Shown one piece after another: positions 25,202-33,676 of a DNA stretch of 64,000 nucleotides. The stretch's first letter is position 1. Every line of letters starts with the position of its first letter. The position numbers and the translations under genes were made by a program. Source of the DNA: BRHc4a sp049323755 (GTDB taxonomy: Bacteria > Bacillota > Desulfotomaculia > Desulfotomaculales > Desulfocucumaceae); contig JBMOPE010000009.1 of assembly GCA_049323755.1 (NCBI GenBank), positions 258,156 through 322,155 on the forward strand. Direction: 5' to 3'. The notes beneath the pieces were generated by a model, which was given only the letters and a program-made list of their open reading frames with translations, ran no database searches and was not told where the DNA came from.

Positions 25202-25384
25202 CAAGGGCCTCTCACACCTTTATCAGTGTGAGAAGCCCTTGCCTTTTTAATAGGATGTTCGGCATTACGCCGAACAAAGCGATTCACACCAAATCTAAAA
25301 GAAGATTTGGGTTCTCTGCTTTTGGCGGAGAGACAGGGATTCGAACCCTGGAGACCGCTCATCACGGTCTACTCGATTTCGAGT
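25202..25384 (-). repeat. tRNA-Ser(CGA) 3'-half remnant with downstream region, copy 4
   Basis: The tRNA part (25323-25384) is base-for-base the intact tRNA 3' half up to CTCGATTTCGAGT, with CCA. It is followed on the minus strand by the same 60-bp spacer as at the intact gene (including the hairpin GTTCGGCATTACGCCGAAC at 25257-25275) and the hairpin CAAGGGCCTC...GAAGCCCTTG. Confidence 0.9.
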
Positions 25385-25489
25385 TTTGTGGAGTAACTTT
25401 CTGCTGATATCTGATAGTTTCCGATACTTATACTTTATAACGGTTTATTGGCATTTTACTGCATTATTGTTTCAATAAATTCTAATAAT

Positions 25490-25536
25490 TCACGGATGTT
25501 TTTCACCATTTTGGCGGCTGTTTGGCGACTCTCAGG
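25490..25536 (+). repeat. conserved element-end box, in element B
   Basis: TCACGGATGTTTTTCACC, ATTTTGGCGGCTGTTTGGCG and ACTCTCAGGAC, 105 bp inside the crossover point. It is followed 15 bp later by REP-like copy 3, the same order found inverted at 16234-16334. Confidence 0.7.
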
Positions 25537-25550
25537 ACGGCCGTTCTTCC

Positions 25551-25594
25551 AACTGGAAACCATGGGGCAAGGCAAGTACCGTCCCTACTTGCTT
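25551..25594 (+). repeat. REP-like repeat, copy 3
   Basis: AACTGGAAACCATGGGGCAA, GGCAAGTACCGTCCCTACTT and GC; the same blocks as copy 1 at 10993. It lies between the end box and the stop of the EAL-like/HDOD gene. Confidence 0.65.
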
Positions 25595-25606
25595 ATTCCT
25601 TTTTTT

Positions 25607-26809
25607 TCAGATCATTTGATTTGCCATTGCCAGAGACTCAATGTATAATCTTGTGGCTTCTGCTTCATCCAGGCCAAGCTTTACCGTTATGACTTGAAGT
25701 TTTTCCCAGTCACCCTGTTCATAAAACAGCGCCAGGTTATATACATCATTAAATAAACATTGTTCACCCAGCAATGCGTCCATAATATCCATAGATATGG
25801 GCAGTTTCGATAAAACAACGGACAGGGGCTGGTCGAGAAAAGCATCGATTAAAGAAAACATACCCATCAAGAAAAGATCAGAGCAACGATTAGCCAGACC
25901 AACCTTTGGGGCAATCAACTCACAAAACATAGCCCTGCAGACAGAAGTAACTAAAAGTTCGTTAGGCTTGTCTTCACCTATTCCTTTCAGTGCCACCAGA
26001 GAAACCCATTTACTTATCCCTTTTTGACCAAGCATTACCAGCGCCTGATTGATTGAATGTATTTCTGTTCTAAAGGAAAAGGCTGCGGAATTAATATACT
26101 TGAGTAGTTTATAGGAAAGGGCCAAATCCTTCTTAAAGATGTTTTCCATTTGCTGAAAGTCTATCTCTTGTGAATAGAGGCCCTTTAATAATTGAATATA
26201 AAAAAGCTTATTTCCGGAAATATCCTTACCCTCGACAATAACGGGCTTGCTGAAAAAATATCCCTGAAAATAAGAATATCCTATCCCCAGGGCAAACTCA
26301 AATTCTTCCCTGGTTTCCACTTTCTCTGCCAGATATTTTTTATTTTTTCCGATCCGCTTGATAATGGCTTTTCTTTCCTCCGGGCCAGTTGCCTTGAAAT
26401 CAACTTTAATTATATCCGCCAGATCAATCAGTGGTTTGAATTTATGATCGTAGGAAAAATCGTCCAGTGCCAGCAGGTATCCCTTCTCCTTTAACAATTT
26501 GCAGGCCTTAAGGATTTTTTCGTCCGGTTCAATATTCTCCAGAATCTCTATCACAACAAGTTCGTTGGGTAAAAGGTCGGCCACTCCGTTTTCCAACAAG
26601 TTTCTGGTAAAATTAATAAAGGCTTTCTTGCCCCGGGTAAGCGTATCCAAACCAATTAACAGCAGGCTACTGGTAATTACCTCGGTTGTTGCCTGGTCAC
26701 CATCGGTATTTGAATACTCGTCACATTGCCCAGAGCGGTACAATAATTCATAGGCAAAGACCTCTTGGTTTTTATCGAATATTGGTTGTCTCGCTAAATA
26801 TTTATTCAT
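25607..26809 (-). CDS. EAL-like / HDOD signalling protein (YuxH type)
   Basis: A 400-residue protein with an N-terminal EAL-like phosphodiesterase fold (residues 1-195) and a C-terminal HDOD domain (about 200-390). The EAL motif reads ELL in FAYELLYRS, and other metal ligands are altered (EILENIE, LALDDF, IIKVDF), so it is probably a non-catalytic c-di-GMP binder, as usual for this family. HDOD domains are signal-output modules without HD hydrolase chemistry. ATG 26809 follows GAGG by 5 nt; the frame extends to 26854 without a ribosome site. It stands alone downstream of a large regulator/kinase pair on the same strand, separated by 350 bp. Confidence 0.85.
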   Translation of the reverse strand: MNKYLARQPIFDKNQEVFAYELLYRSGQCDEYSNTDGDQATTEVITSSLLLIGLDTLTRGKKAFINFTRNLLENGVADLLPNELVVIEILENIEPDEKILKACKLLKEKGYLLALDDFSYDHKFKPLIDLADIIKVDFKATGPEERKAIIKRIGKNKKYLAEKVETREEFEFALGIGYSYFQGYFFSKPVIVEGKDISGNKLFYIQLLKGLYSQEIDFQQMENIFKKDLALSYKLLKYINSAAFSFRTEIHSINQALVMLGQKGISKWVSLVALKGIGEDKPNELLVTSVCRAMFCELIAPKVGLANRCSDLFLMGMFSLIDAFLDQPLSVVLSKLPISMDIMDALLGEQCLFNDVYNLALFYEQGDWEKLQVITVKLGLDEAEATRLYIESLAMANQMI

Positions 26810-26854
26810 CCCCGCCTCAGTCCCTTCCTTACCGGACCTATTTATTTGGGGCAA

Positions 26855-27172
26855 TTAACGCCCCCTGTCTTTAACCACATCAATAATGTAAAGAATTAGC
26901 TCCGGATGCATAGCGACAATGCATCAAAACTCTAACCATATTCCTTGACCTGTGCTGTTTGGTAATGTTTATTATAAAACAACAATTGCTGCAAAGCCCC
27001 CATATTCGCTGAGGAGGCTTTGCTCCCCTCCGTCAGCTTCCTCTGGGCCTTTAGTTTCCTGACTAACACCATTGTAGCAGAGGCCTCTGAACAATTTCTG
27101 TACACGCCCCCATACCCCCCGGGGGGCGTGTGCTATAAGGAAATCAGCCTCTGGATCGCTATTTTCTCATTA
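26855..27172. other. 318-bp intergenic stretch
   Basis: It contains the likely promoter region of the EAL-like/HDOD gene and a GC-rich dyad around 27103-27131 (ACACGCCCCC ... GGGGGGCGTGT), which could be an insertion-element end or a regulator site. I see no gene. Confidence 0.4.
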
Positions 27173-27196
27173 AAAAACCGGCTTTTAGCCGGTTTT
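27173..27196 (-). terminator. terminator after the BTAD response regulator
   Basis: AAAACCGGCT / AGCCGGTTTTTTAA on the minus strand, directly after the stop at 27204; the arms plus T run make a clear intrinsic terminator. Confidence 0.8.
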
Positions 27197-27203
27197 GTGA
27201 TTC

Positions 27204-28337
27204 CTATTCAAGACTCTCATTCAACAATTTATAAAAAAGTGTTTTTACTGACTTACCGGGCTCCAGTCCCAGTTCTTCCAGCAGAATTTTTTTGTAGGCC
27301 TCAAATTGTCGAACTAATTGTTGATGTTTGCCCTGCCTCGCGTAGGTCTCCATCAGCAAACAATGGGCTTCTTCGGCCAGGGGTTCTTTGGTCAGCCATT
27401 TTTTCAGGTAGGTTTCGGCGGCTTCATACTCTTTACACCGCAGGCTGGACGTGGACAGTTGTTTTAGAGCTTTAAGGTAGAGCCGCAGCAAGCGGTCGCG
27501 CTCTTCGGCGGCCCACTCATAATACTCCTCTTCCAGATAGTCCCCCCGGTAGAGCTCAACGGCTCTTTCCAATAAATGAACGGCAATTTCCTTTGAATTT
27601 TGCCTTGAACAAAGAATTTGCAGAAACTCTTCAACATCGAAATATAAGTTTTCCGTTTTTAAGATGTATCTGTTGTTCGCATACTGCAGGGCGTCAACAT
27701 GGGCCTTTTGTTTCAACATTTTGCGCAGATTATATACACTGGTATGGAGCCTGCCGGTGGCCCGTTCGGTCTCCAAACCGGGCCAGATTGTTTCAATAAT
27801 CCGGTCTCTACTTACGAAACTGTTCCGGTGGTGAAGAAAAAAAGCAAAAAGCTCCCGGGTCTTTTCAGTTCGCCAGCTTACTGAAACCGGTTCTGAATTG
27901 TTGTTTTTCAATTCAAATTTCCCCAAACTAAAGACCCTGACTAATTGGCCAGACTCTCCTTTGACCGCGGCCATACCGCGCCTGCTGATGATCCGGCTCA
28001 GGGTTTTTTGCAACCTTTCTTCCGCCACCGGCTTTAATAGATAGTCCAGGGCGTTTAGCTCAAAGGCCTCAACGGCATAATGATTAAAGGCGGTAACAAA
28101 AACCACGTCTATGTTTGGGTCTGTGGCCAGGACCTGGCCCGTTGCCTCCAGTCCGCTGATGCCCGGCATTTCTATGTCAAAGAAAACCACATTGGGTTTT
28201 ATGCGGCTTATCGCTGGAATGGCCTGGCGTGAACTGGTGAAAGTCCCTGCCACCTCAATTCCTTCCTGCCGGGCCAGCATCTTATGTAATTTTTCTAAGG
28301 CCGGCCTCTCATCATCCACAATTACGGCGCGGATCAT
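27204..28337 (-). CDS. LytR-type receiver fused to winged helix and BTAD output
   Basis: A 377-residue response regulator. Residues 1-118 are a receiver domain (AVIVDDERPALEKL, phospho-acceptor Asp in VVFFDIEMPGISG near residue 55, T/A switch VTAFNHYAVEAF, Lys in LLKP). Instead of the LytTR domain usual after this receiver type, residues about 135-235 form an OmpR/SARP-like winged helix (SVSWRTEKTRELFAFFLHH) followed by a bacterial transcriptional activator (BTAD) TPR-like domain (about 240-375). It is the partner of the double kinase encoded immediately upstream; start and stop codons abut (28337/28338). Targets are unknown. Confidence 0.88.
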   Translation of the reverse strand: MIRAVIVDDERPALEKLHKMLARQEGIEVAGTFTSSRQAIPAISRIKPNVVFFDIEMPGISGLEATGQVLATDPNIDVVFVTAFNHYAVEAFELNALDYLLKPVAEERLQKTLSRIISRRGMAAVKGESGQLVRVFSLGKFELKNNNSEPVSVSWRTEKTRELFAFFLHHRNSFVSRDRIIETIWPGLETERATGRLHTSVYNLRKMLKQKAHVDALQYANNRYILKTENLYFDVEEFLQILCSRQNSKEIAVHLLERAVELYRGDYLEEEYYEWAAEERDRLLRLYLKALKQLSTSSLRCKEYEAAETYLKKWLTKEPLAEEAHCLLMETYARQGKHQQLVRQFEAYKKILLEELGLEPGKSVKTLFYKLLNESLE

Positions 28338-31337
28338 TTAAGTCTCCTCCATCCTTGGAATTGTTATCACCACTTTGGTGCCTTCCCCTACCGTGCTGCT
28401 GATTTCCAAGCCACGGCCATACAGGCTTTTTAACCTGCGTTGGATGTTTTTGAGACCTACCCCCTTGGATGAGGAATCTCCGTTCACCAGGTTCGATAGT
28501 CTTTCGGCGGGAATGCCTATCCCGTTATCTTCCACTGTGATGGTCAGGTTTGTTGGATCCTGCCGCACCGAGATAGTAAGGGTTCCCCCTTCTTCTATAG
28601 AGGACAGTCCGTGTCTTACCGCGTTTTCCACAACAGGCTGCAGTATTAGCGGGGGTATCCTTTGGGAAAACAGCTCCAGGTCAATCTTATAGCTGATATT
28701 CAACCTTTCCTGGAACCTTGCCTTTTCAATAAACAGGTAGGACCTGACGTGACTTATTTCCTTTTCAAGAAGAATAAGCCGGTCAGAGTTTTCAAAATCG
28801 AAGCTTCGTCGGAGATAGTTGCTAAACTCGGTAATAAGAGTTCCTGTCATGGCAGGGTCTGTGTCGCTGAAGAATGCTATGGTATTCAGTGTGTTGAAGA
28901 GAAAATGGGGGTTAATTTGGGCCTGTAAGAAGGCCATTTCGTTATCAATGGCCAATTTGACCGATTTTTTCAATTCCAGAAGGGTCCTGACCCGGGCCTT
29001 TAACTGGCCGGCATCCACGGGCTTGCTTAAGAAATCGTTGGCTCCTGCGGCAAAGCCCGCCAGGATATCCTCGGGCCGGCTTTTGGCTGTGAGCATCAGC
29101 ACCGGGAGTTCGGAAAGTGAATACCACTGGCGAATTTTTTGACAAACCTCAAACCCGGACAATTTAGGCATCATCAGATCCAGAATGACCAGGTCAATGT
29201 GCCGGTTCCACGACAATTCCTCCAGGGCCTCCGGCCCGCTGGTGATGGCGATGACGGAATGCCCCTCCAGGGCCAAGAGGTTTATCAGCACCTGCAGGCT
29301 GGCCGGATCGTCGTCCACGACCAGGACTGAAAATTCACCTTTCTTTTGCAGCTTAACCGGAACGGCCGACGCTTCTACTACCGGCTCCGGCACCGACAGC
29401 AACGCTGCAGGACGTTCTTCTCCTCCCGAGGTCCCCGGCTCCACTCCGCCCACCGGCATGGTAAAGGTAAACTTTGACCCCTTCCCGGCTTCGGACTCCA
29501 CCCAGATCCGGCCGCCTTGTAATTCCACCAGCCGTTTGGTTATGGAGAGCCCCAGTCCCGTGCCGCCGTGCTCCCTGGTCGGGGCGCCTTCCGCCTGCAC
29601 AAAGGGTTTGAAGATATCTTCAAACTTTTCCGGCGGAATCCCGATACCGCTGTCCTCCACCGATACCTCCACATAGTCTTCCCTAACCTGGGCGGACACT
29701 GAAATTTTCCCCTCCGTGGTAAATTTAACAGCATTGCCCAGAAGGTTGTACAAAATCTGAATGAGCCTGTTTTCATCAGCATAGATCCCGGGAAGATTAT
29801 CTGGCAACTGATTGACGAGCCGGATCGGCCGTTCCCCGGCCAGACGGCTAAAGACTTCAAAGATAACCCGGACTACGGAGTGAAGTTCGACAGTCCTTCG
29901 CTGCAGTACAATCTCTCCGGTTTTAAGCTTAGAAAAGTCCAGAATGTCGTCAACAAGTTTTGCCAGCCGCCGGCCGATGGAAACGACCAGCGAAAGGTTT
30001 TCTTCCTGCCTCTGTCTGAGCTTTCCGGCAGCCCCCTCAATGAGGGACTGGGCAATATTGATTATACCGTGTAACGGTGTCTTCAATTCATGGGAAGTGT
30101 TGGCCAGAAACTCGTCTTTCAGTTTGTCCAGGGAAAGCAGTTCGGCATTCAACCGGACGATGGCCGCCTCGGCCTTTTTCTGTCTTGAACGGGCTATCAG
30201 CAGTGTAATGATCAGAAATGTTTCCAGCAAGATCAGGGCAGTGCCGCCAAGGATATACCGCTTGTATAATTCCCAAACAGTTGGTTCTTTAAATTCAATT
30301 CTGCTGCCGGCAGGCAGCTTGCTTTCGTCAATTTTCCAGCGTTTTAGTTCCCGCCAGTCAAATACGTATTCACAGGCCGGAATGCTCTCATCCGGGATAG
30401 AGGATACTTTTTTCCCTTCAAGAATGTCAAATCCCACTTCGGCAACTCGTTTTCCTATGATTTCATAGTTTATCACATAACCCCCGAGGACTCCCTTGTC
30501 TATAAACGCAACATTGGTCCCATAAATAGGAACATGGGCTACACTGTGCACCATTTGAGCCACTTGCTCGGGAAAAAAGTTTTTGCCCTCCACATCCCTA
30601 AGCCAAGAAACGTACAAAATCACTGAGTTTTCACCGCTATCCCGGATCCGTTCCAGCATTTTCGCGAAAGGCAATTGATTCAGGCAAACGAACTCTACCC
30701 GGTCTGCGTACCCGGCTGTCACCTTTGAGATCATGGAAAGGATAGCCCGTTCAGGGGGTGAATCCCCTATCAGAATATAGATCCTCTTGGTAGATGGTAG
30801 GGTTTGCAGGATAAGCTCGATGTTCTTGGTGATATCAAGGGACGCAGTGATTTCAACATAGTTGGACGGCAATTCCCCGGTTTGGGAACCTTCTATTAAA
30901 CCTCCGTTAATAATTGGTACACCGGGAAAAATATTTTGGCCGTATTTGTGAAGAAAGTCAACCGCTTTAGTCCCATCAGCAATGATCAGATCGGGTTGCC
31001 GCTTTAAGTATTTAACCTGCATAAATTGCGATAAACTATTGAAATAGTTTTCATTTTGAGCGTTAAACACCATCTCAAGGTATTCATAGGAGTAGTTCAG
31101 GTTGTATTTTGCCAACTGCTGCAATCTGTTTTTCAAGCCACTAGTGAATCTAGCATCGGTAGGAAAGTCCTGGCTTTGGGTGTATAGAATAAGTATATTT
31201 TTTCTCTCCATTTGTTCTGCGGCCAGACAATCAGAAAAAGGAAAAAGAACTAGAAACAACAGGATTAGAAACGGCAAAATAGATACTCTAACATAATGAA
31301 GTTTTTCTTTTGTCAGGCAACTGGAAAGTGAAATCAT
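28338..31337 (-). CDS. hybrid sensor with two kinase modules (HisKA type, receiver, LytS type)
   Basis: About 999 residues. A signal or anchor segment (15-45) is followed by an extracellular sensor resembling ABC-type periplasmic binding proteins (about 50-350), then a membrane segment (about 365-388). Cytoplasmic parts in order: HisKA with phospho-His in ANTSHELKTPLHG (near 420), HATPase (NLLGNAVKFT, DSGIGIPPEKF, GGTGLGLSI), a receiver domain with Asp in LVILDLMMPK (near 705), then a LytS-type His_kinase domain (FLQAQINPHFLFNTLNTIAF, near 790) and a second HATPase (ENAVRHGL, DNGIGIP, GVGLKNI). Two full kinases in one chain is unusual. ATG 31337 follows GAGG by 6 nt. It signals to the BTAD regulator downstream. 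Confidence 0.9.
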   Translation of the reverse strand: MISLSSCLTKEKLHYVRVSILPFLILLFLVLFPFSDCLAAEQMERKNILILYTQSQDFPTDARFTSGLKNRLQQLAKYNLNYSYEYLEMVFNAQNENYFNSLSQFMQVKYLKRQPDLIIADGTKAVDFLHKYGQNIFPGVPIINGGLIEGSQTGELPSNYVEITASLDITKNIELILQTLPSTKRIYILIGDSPPERAILSMISKVTAGYADRVEFVCLNQLPFAKMLERIRDSGENSVILYVSWLRDVEGKNFFPEQVAQMVHSVAHVPIYGTNVAFIDKGVLGGYVINYEIIGKRVAEVGFDILEGKKVSSIPDESIPACEYVFDWRELKRWKIDESKLPAGSRIEFKEPTVWELYKRYILGGTALILLETFLIITLLIARSRQKKAEAAIVRLNAELLSLDKLKDEFLANTSHELKTPLHGIINIAQSLIEGAAGKLRQRQEENLSLVVSIGRRLAKLVDDILDFSKLKTGEIVLQRRTVELHSVVRVIFEVFSRLAGERPIRLVNQLPDNLPGIYADENRLIQILYNLLGNAVKFTTEGKISVSAQVREDYVEVSVEDSGIGIPPEKFEDIFKPFVQAEGAPTREHGGTGLGLSITKRLVELQGGRIWVESEAGKGSKFTFTMPVGGVEPGTSGGEERPAALLSVPEPVVEASAVPVKLQKKGEFSVLVVDDDPASLQVLINLLALEGHSVIAITSGPEALEELSWNRHIDLVILDLMMPKLSGFEVCQKIRQWYSLSELPVLMLTAKSRPEDILAGFAAGANDFLSKPVDAGQLKARVRTLLELKKSVKLAIDNEMAFLQAQINPHFLFNTLNTIAFFSDTDPAMTGTLITEFSNYLRRSFDFENSDRLILLEKEISHVRSYLFIEKARFQERLNISYKIDLELFSQRIPPLILQPVVENAVRHGLSSIEEGGTLTISVRQDPTNLTITVEDNGIGIPAERLSNLVNGDSSSKGVGLKNIQRRLKSLYGRGLEISSTVGEGTKVVITIPRMEET

Positions 31338-31349
31338 TACAAACCTCAT

Positions 31350-31916
31350 TTCGAAAGAGCATTATATTTGTTGCTGAATTGACATATTTTTTCATCTTTC
31401 GACATTTTTAACCAAAAACCTTCTCTGGTTTGGATGCCGTAAAAAACAAATAATTTTTTGTATTGACATTGCATTCATGGCTAATATTTTGAAAAACGGC
31501 AATGAAACGCCTGAAACAGCCGTTTACCCAGCCCGAATGACAAGAGCTCGCTGATTACGGCTGCAATGTCAGATATCTGAAGTCTGTCAGAAGTACCGTC
31601 CCCATGACATACCCTTGACACTGGTATAAAAGATTCGTTAAACTTAAAGAGCATTTGACTATGAAGGGAGCCTTGACCTTTGGAAATCTTTTAACCTGTA
31701 ATTTTGATTGATAATTCCATACTATGTTAAGCTGCGGATATTTCGGCAGTTATTTTGTTTGTGGGATTTTACACAGGTTAAGAGTACAAGGTTCTTTATG
31801 TCAATGTAGCAAAGGGGATGCAAATACCCCTGTTATTGTGATGCTATAAAGGCCACAATAGGTACTCTTGCCTGCTGTGGCTTTTACTATTTAAAAAATT
31901 ATTGGAGGCTACTTTT
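31350..31916. other. 570-bp intergenic region between divergent genes
   Basis: AT-rich promoter DNA for the double kinase occupies the left part. A short REP-like core (AGTACCGTCCCCATGACAT) lies near 31591, and a hairpin GGCCACA...TGTGGC at 31851-31882, followed by TTTTACTATT, may be a leader terminator for the next gene. No convincing gene. Confidence 0.4.
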
Positions 31917-32048
31917 ATGAAAAAACTCACCTGTGACTATACTCCGCCTGTTTTTACCTTCCTTTTTGTTCAACAAATAAATAGGAAGGAATTGGATTTA
32001 GTATATGGATACGATACTCTGGGAGGTGAAGTATCTTTCACCTCCTAA
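31917..32048 (+). CDS. possible 43-residue leader peptide
   Basis: ATG 31917 has a strong site (GGAGG, 8 nt). The 43-codon frame (MKKLTCDYTPP start) overlaps the beginning of the DUF1062-like gene by 44 bp in another frame and ends at TAA 32048. The next gene has only a weak ribosome site, so coupling is plausible. I do not recognise the peptide and it may be a by-product of a truncated gene. Confidence 0.3.
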   Translation: MKKLTCDYTPPVFTFLFVQQINRKELDLVYGYDTLGGEVSFTS

Positions 32049-32718
32049 AACGATACGTTACTGTAAAAAATGCGGCGTAAAAACTGAACACATATCCTCT
32101 GGATTATTCAGGGTAAACGCTCAACAAAAATCTTTGGATATTTGGTTGATTTACAGATGTGCGCATTGCAAAAAAACGTGGAATCTAACGATTTATTCCC
32201 GTGTAAATCCCAAAAGTATCAGTCAAGATTTGCTGGATAAATTCACTACTAACAACAGTGAACTTGCTCAACAGTATGCTATGGATACTGACCTTTTGAA
32301 AAAGAATGGTGCTGAAACAGAAACGCCAACATACAGTATCCTTGGTAATGATGTTGATCTTATGCGAGAAGTAAGGGTAAAGATTGTTAGCAAATATCCA
32401 TCGAAAACAAGGGTGTCAAAGATTCTTCGAGAAAAATTGTCTCTATCAAAGAAAACCTTTGACGCAATGGTAGCCAGTGGAACTATTCGATTAGAAAACG
32501 GTGCAGACATTCACAAATGCAAGTTGCAACGTGATACGGTTGTAACGATAAGTGGTAAAGGTTGGGGCGAAGTGTCCGGCTATCGCGAAGAAATAGACGC
32601 ACGGAACGAACAAATTAAGGCGGGCTATGCTTCAGGTAAATCTATTGATACACTTGCCGATACATATAGCAAGCGGGGACAGTTCTTGACTTGCTCAGCT
32701 AAAAATCAGACTTTGTAA
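32005..32718 (+). CDS. DUF1062-like protein with a C-terminus fused into repeat DNA
   Basis: A 237-residue frame. Residues 1-190 resemble DUF1062 proteins: the N-terminal RYCKKCGVKTEHISSG and YRCAHCKKTW give two CxxC pairs, likely a zinc ribbon, followed by an RNA/DNA-binding-like helical part (MREVRVKIVSKYPSK, LREKLSLSKKTFDAMVASG). The last residues (about 224-237, YSKRGQFLTCSAKNQTL) are encoded by the short REP-like repeat shared with 34036-34080, so the natural C-terminus was probably cut and replaced. Function unknown. It is the only plus-strand gene in element B. Its transcription may depend on the leader hairpin upstream. Confidence 0.65.
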   Translation: MDTILWEVKYLSPPKTIRYCKKCGVKTEHISSGLFRVNAQQKSLDIWLIYRCAHCKKTWNLTIYSRVNPKSISQDLLDKFTTNNSELAQQYAMDTDLLKKNGAETETPTYSILGNDVDLMREVRVKIVSKYPSKTRVSKILREKLSLSKKTFDAMVASGTIRLENGADIHKCKLQRDTVVTISGKGWGEVSGYREEIDARNEQIKAGYASGKSIDTLADTYSKRGQFLTCSAKNQTL

Positions 32719-32769
32719 GTTACAGATGTACCATCGTCGGCTCCACCCAAAATACGCCCATAAAACCAA

Positions 32770-32947
32770 CAAGGGCTTCTCACCTTAAACCGTGAGAAGC
32801 CCTTGTCTTTAAAAAAGGATGTTCGGCATTACGCCGAACAAAGCGATTCACACCAAATCTAAAAGAAGATTTGGGTTCTCTGCTTTTGGCGGAGAGACAG
32901 GGATTCGAAACCTGGAGACTGCTCATCACAGCCTACTCGATTCGAGT
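32770..32947 (-). repeat. tRNA-Ser(CGA) 3'-half remnant with downstream region, copy 5
   Basis: The tRNA part (32887-32947) ends at CTCGATTCGAGT (one T lost). The spacer with GTTCGGCATTACGCCGAAC and the hairpin CAAGGGCTTC...GAAGCCCTTG match the intact locus. About 100 bp further left, including the REP-like piece and GGCTCCACCCAAAATACGCC, also match the DNA left of the intact tRNA at 34036-34150. Confidence 0.9.
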
Positions 32948-32997
32948 TCTGTGTACCTGCTTTTCTGTTGGTTTCAATTCAACTGATTACAGCTTTT

Positions 32998-33037
32998 TAC
33001 AGATGTTTCTCACCGTTTCGGCGGCTGTTCGGCGACA
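32998..33037 (+). repeat. conserved element-end box, in element A
   Basis: TACAGATGTTTCTCACC, GTTTCGGCGGCTGTTCGGCG and ACAATT, 50 bp inside the crossover point. Confidence 0.65.
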
Positions 33038-33046
33038 ATTACCCCT

Positions 33047-33352
33047 TTAGAATAAAAAATTGTAGTCTCTTTTCCCGCTGACAATGCGCCTGATTTCAAC
33101 CGTCCCGCCATCCAGCAGGACGTAAAAAACCAGGTAATTATCGACTATCAAAATTCGATATCCTTGCCTGGTTAGTCTTCTATTCTTCGGAACCACGCCC
33201 ATTAGAGGAAAATCTTCAAGCTGTATGATATTCTGTTCAATTTCCTCAGCCAGTTTAAGCGCAGCGGAAGGGTTGTCGCTGGCAATATAATCGACAATTT
33301 CAACCAGGTCCTTCTCTGCCGCCTCGGTTATACTAATTTGATGCTTTGGCAT
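33047..33352 (-). CDS. RelE/ParE family toxin
   Basis: A 101-residue small basic protein of the RelE/ParE fold: ITEAAEKDLVEIVDYIASDNPSA (residues 7-29), FPLMGVVPKNRRLTRQGYR (near 55-73), and the closing VEIRRIVSGKRDY. ParE members inhibit gyrase and RelE members cut mRNA on the ribosome; the conserved IRRIVSGKRDY end does not decide between them. It overlaps the antitoxin gene by 20 bp, so it is made only after the antitoxin. It is the distal gene of a two-gene operon within the smallest island segment, where it could stabilise the element. Confidence 0.88.
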   Translation of the reverse strand: MPKHQISITEAAEKDLVEIVDYIASDNPSAALKLAEEIEQNIIQLEDFPLMGVVPKNRRLTRQGYRILIVDNYLVFYVLLDGGTVEIRRIVSGKRDYNFLF

Positions 33353-33608
33353 GGATACGGTCCCTCAAATCTGCCACAGCCTCGCGGAACGGGCGACGTT
33401 TTCCGGCACGGCTCTGCTCCTCAGCCTCGTCCAACTTGTCATAAAGCTCTAACAGAGCCTGCTGCTCCTCAAAAAGCTGCTGGCTCATGATGACTAAATG
33501 GCCGTTGCCGTTCTTGGTTATAAAAACCGGCTTTTTCTCTTTTATGCAAATTTCCTCAATCTCGGGAGTCTTGTTCCGCAAGTCGGAGACGGGACGAATC
33601 ACCGGCAT
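33333..33608 (-). CDS. Phd/YefM-type antitoxin
   Basis: A 91-residue antitoxin of the Phd/YefM family: N-terminal DNA-binding and dimerisation part MPVIRPVSDLRNKTPEIEEI and VFITKNGNGHLVIMSQQLFE (the family hallmark), then a flexible charged C-terminus (EEQSRAGKRRPFREAVADL) that would wrap around the toxin. It neutralises the RelE/ParE toxin encoded next and probably represses the operon. The short region upstream (33609-33676) must hold the promoter. Confidence 0.88.
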   Translation of the reverse strand: MPVIRPVSDLRNKTPEIEEICIKEKKPVFITKNGNGHLVIMSQQLFEEQQALLELYDKLDEAEEQSRAGKRRPFREAVADLRDRIHAKASN

Positions 33609-33676
33609 AAAATCAACCCCATAGTTAACTTATATCATTATTATATCACAATTTTGATAAAACAAAACGCCTCTTT

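Larger units (their letters stand above)
21762..25384 (-). mobile_element. putative tRNA-Ser-integrated element C (toxin-like operon)
   Basis: This 3.6-kb segment between remnants ending at 21761 and 25384 is filled by one three-gene operon. It has the end box at 21876-21910 and no recombinase. Confidence 0.55.
25385..32947 (-). mobile_element. putative tRNA-Ser-integrated element B (signalling cargo)
   Basis: This 7.6-kb segment between remnants ending at 25384 and 32947 contains an EAL-like/HDOD protein, a BTAD response regulator, a double histidine kinase and a DUF1062-like gene. The end box lies at 25490-25536. No recombinase gene is present. Confidence 0.5.

Noticed and set aside
27103..27131. 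Insertion sequence end at the GC-rich dyad
   Set aside because: A single copy without a transposase or target duplication; left as an unexplained dyad.
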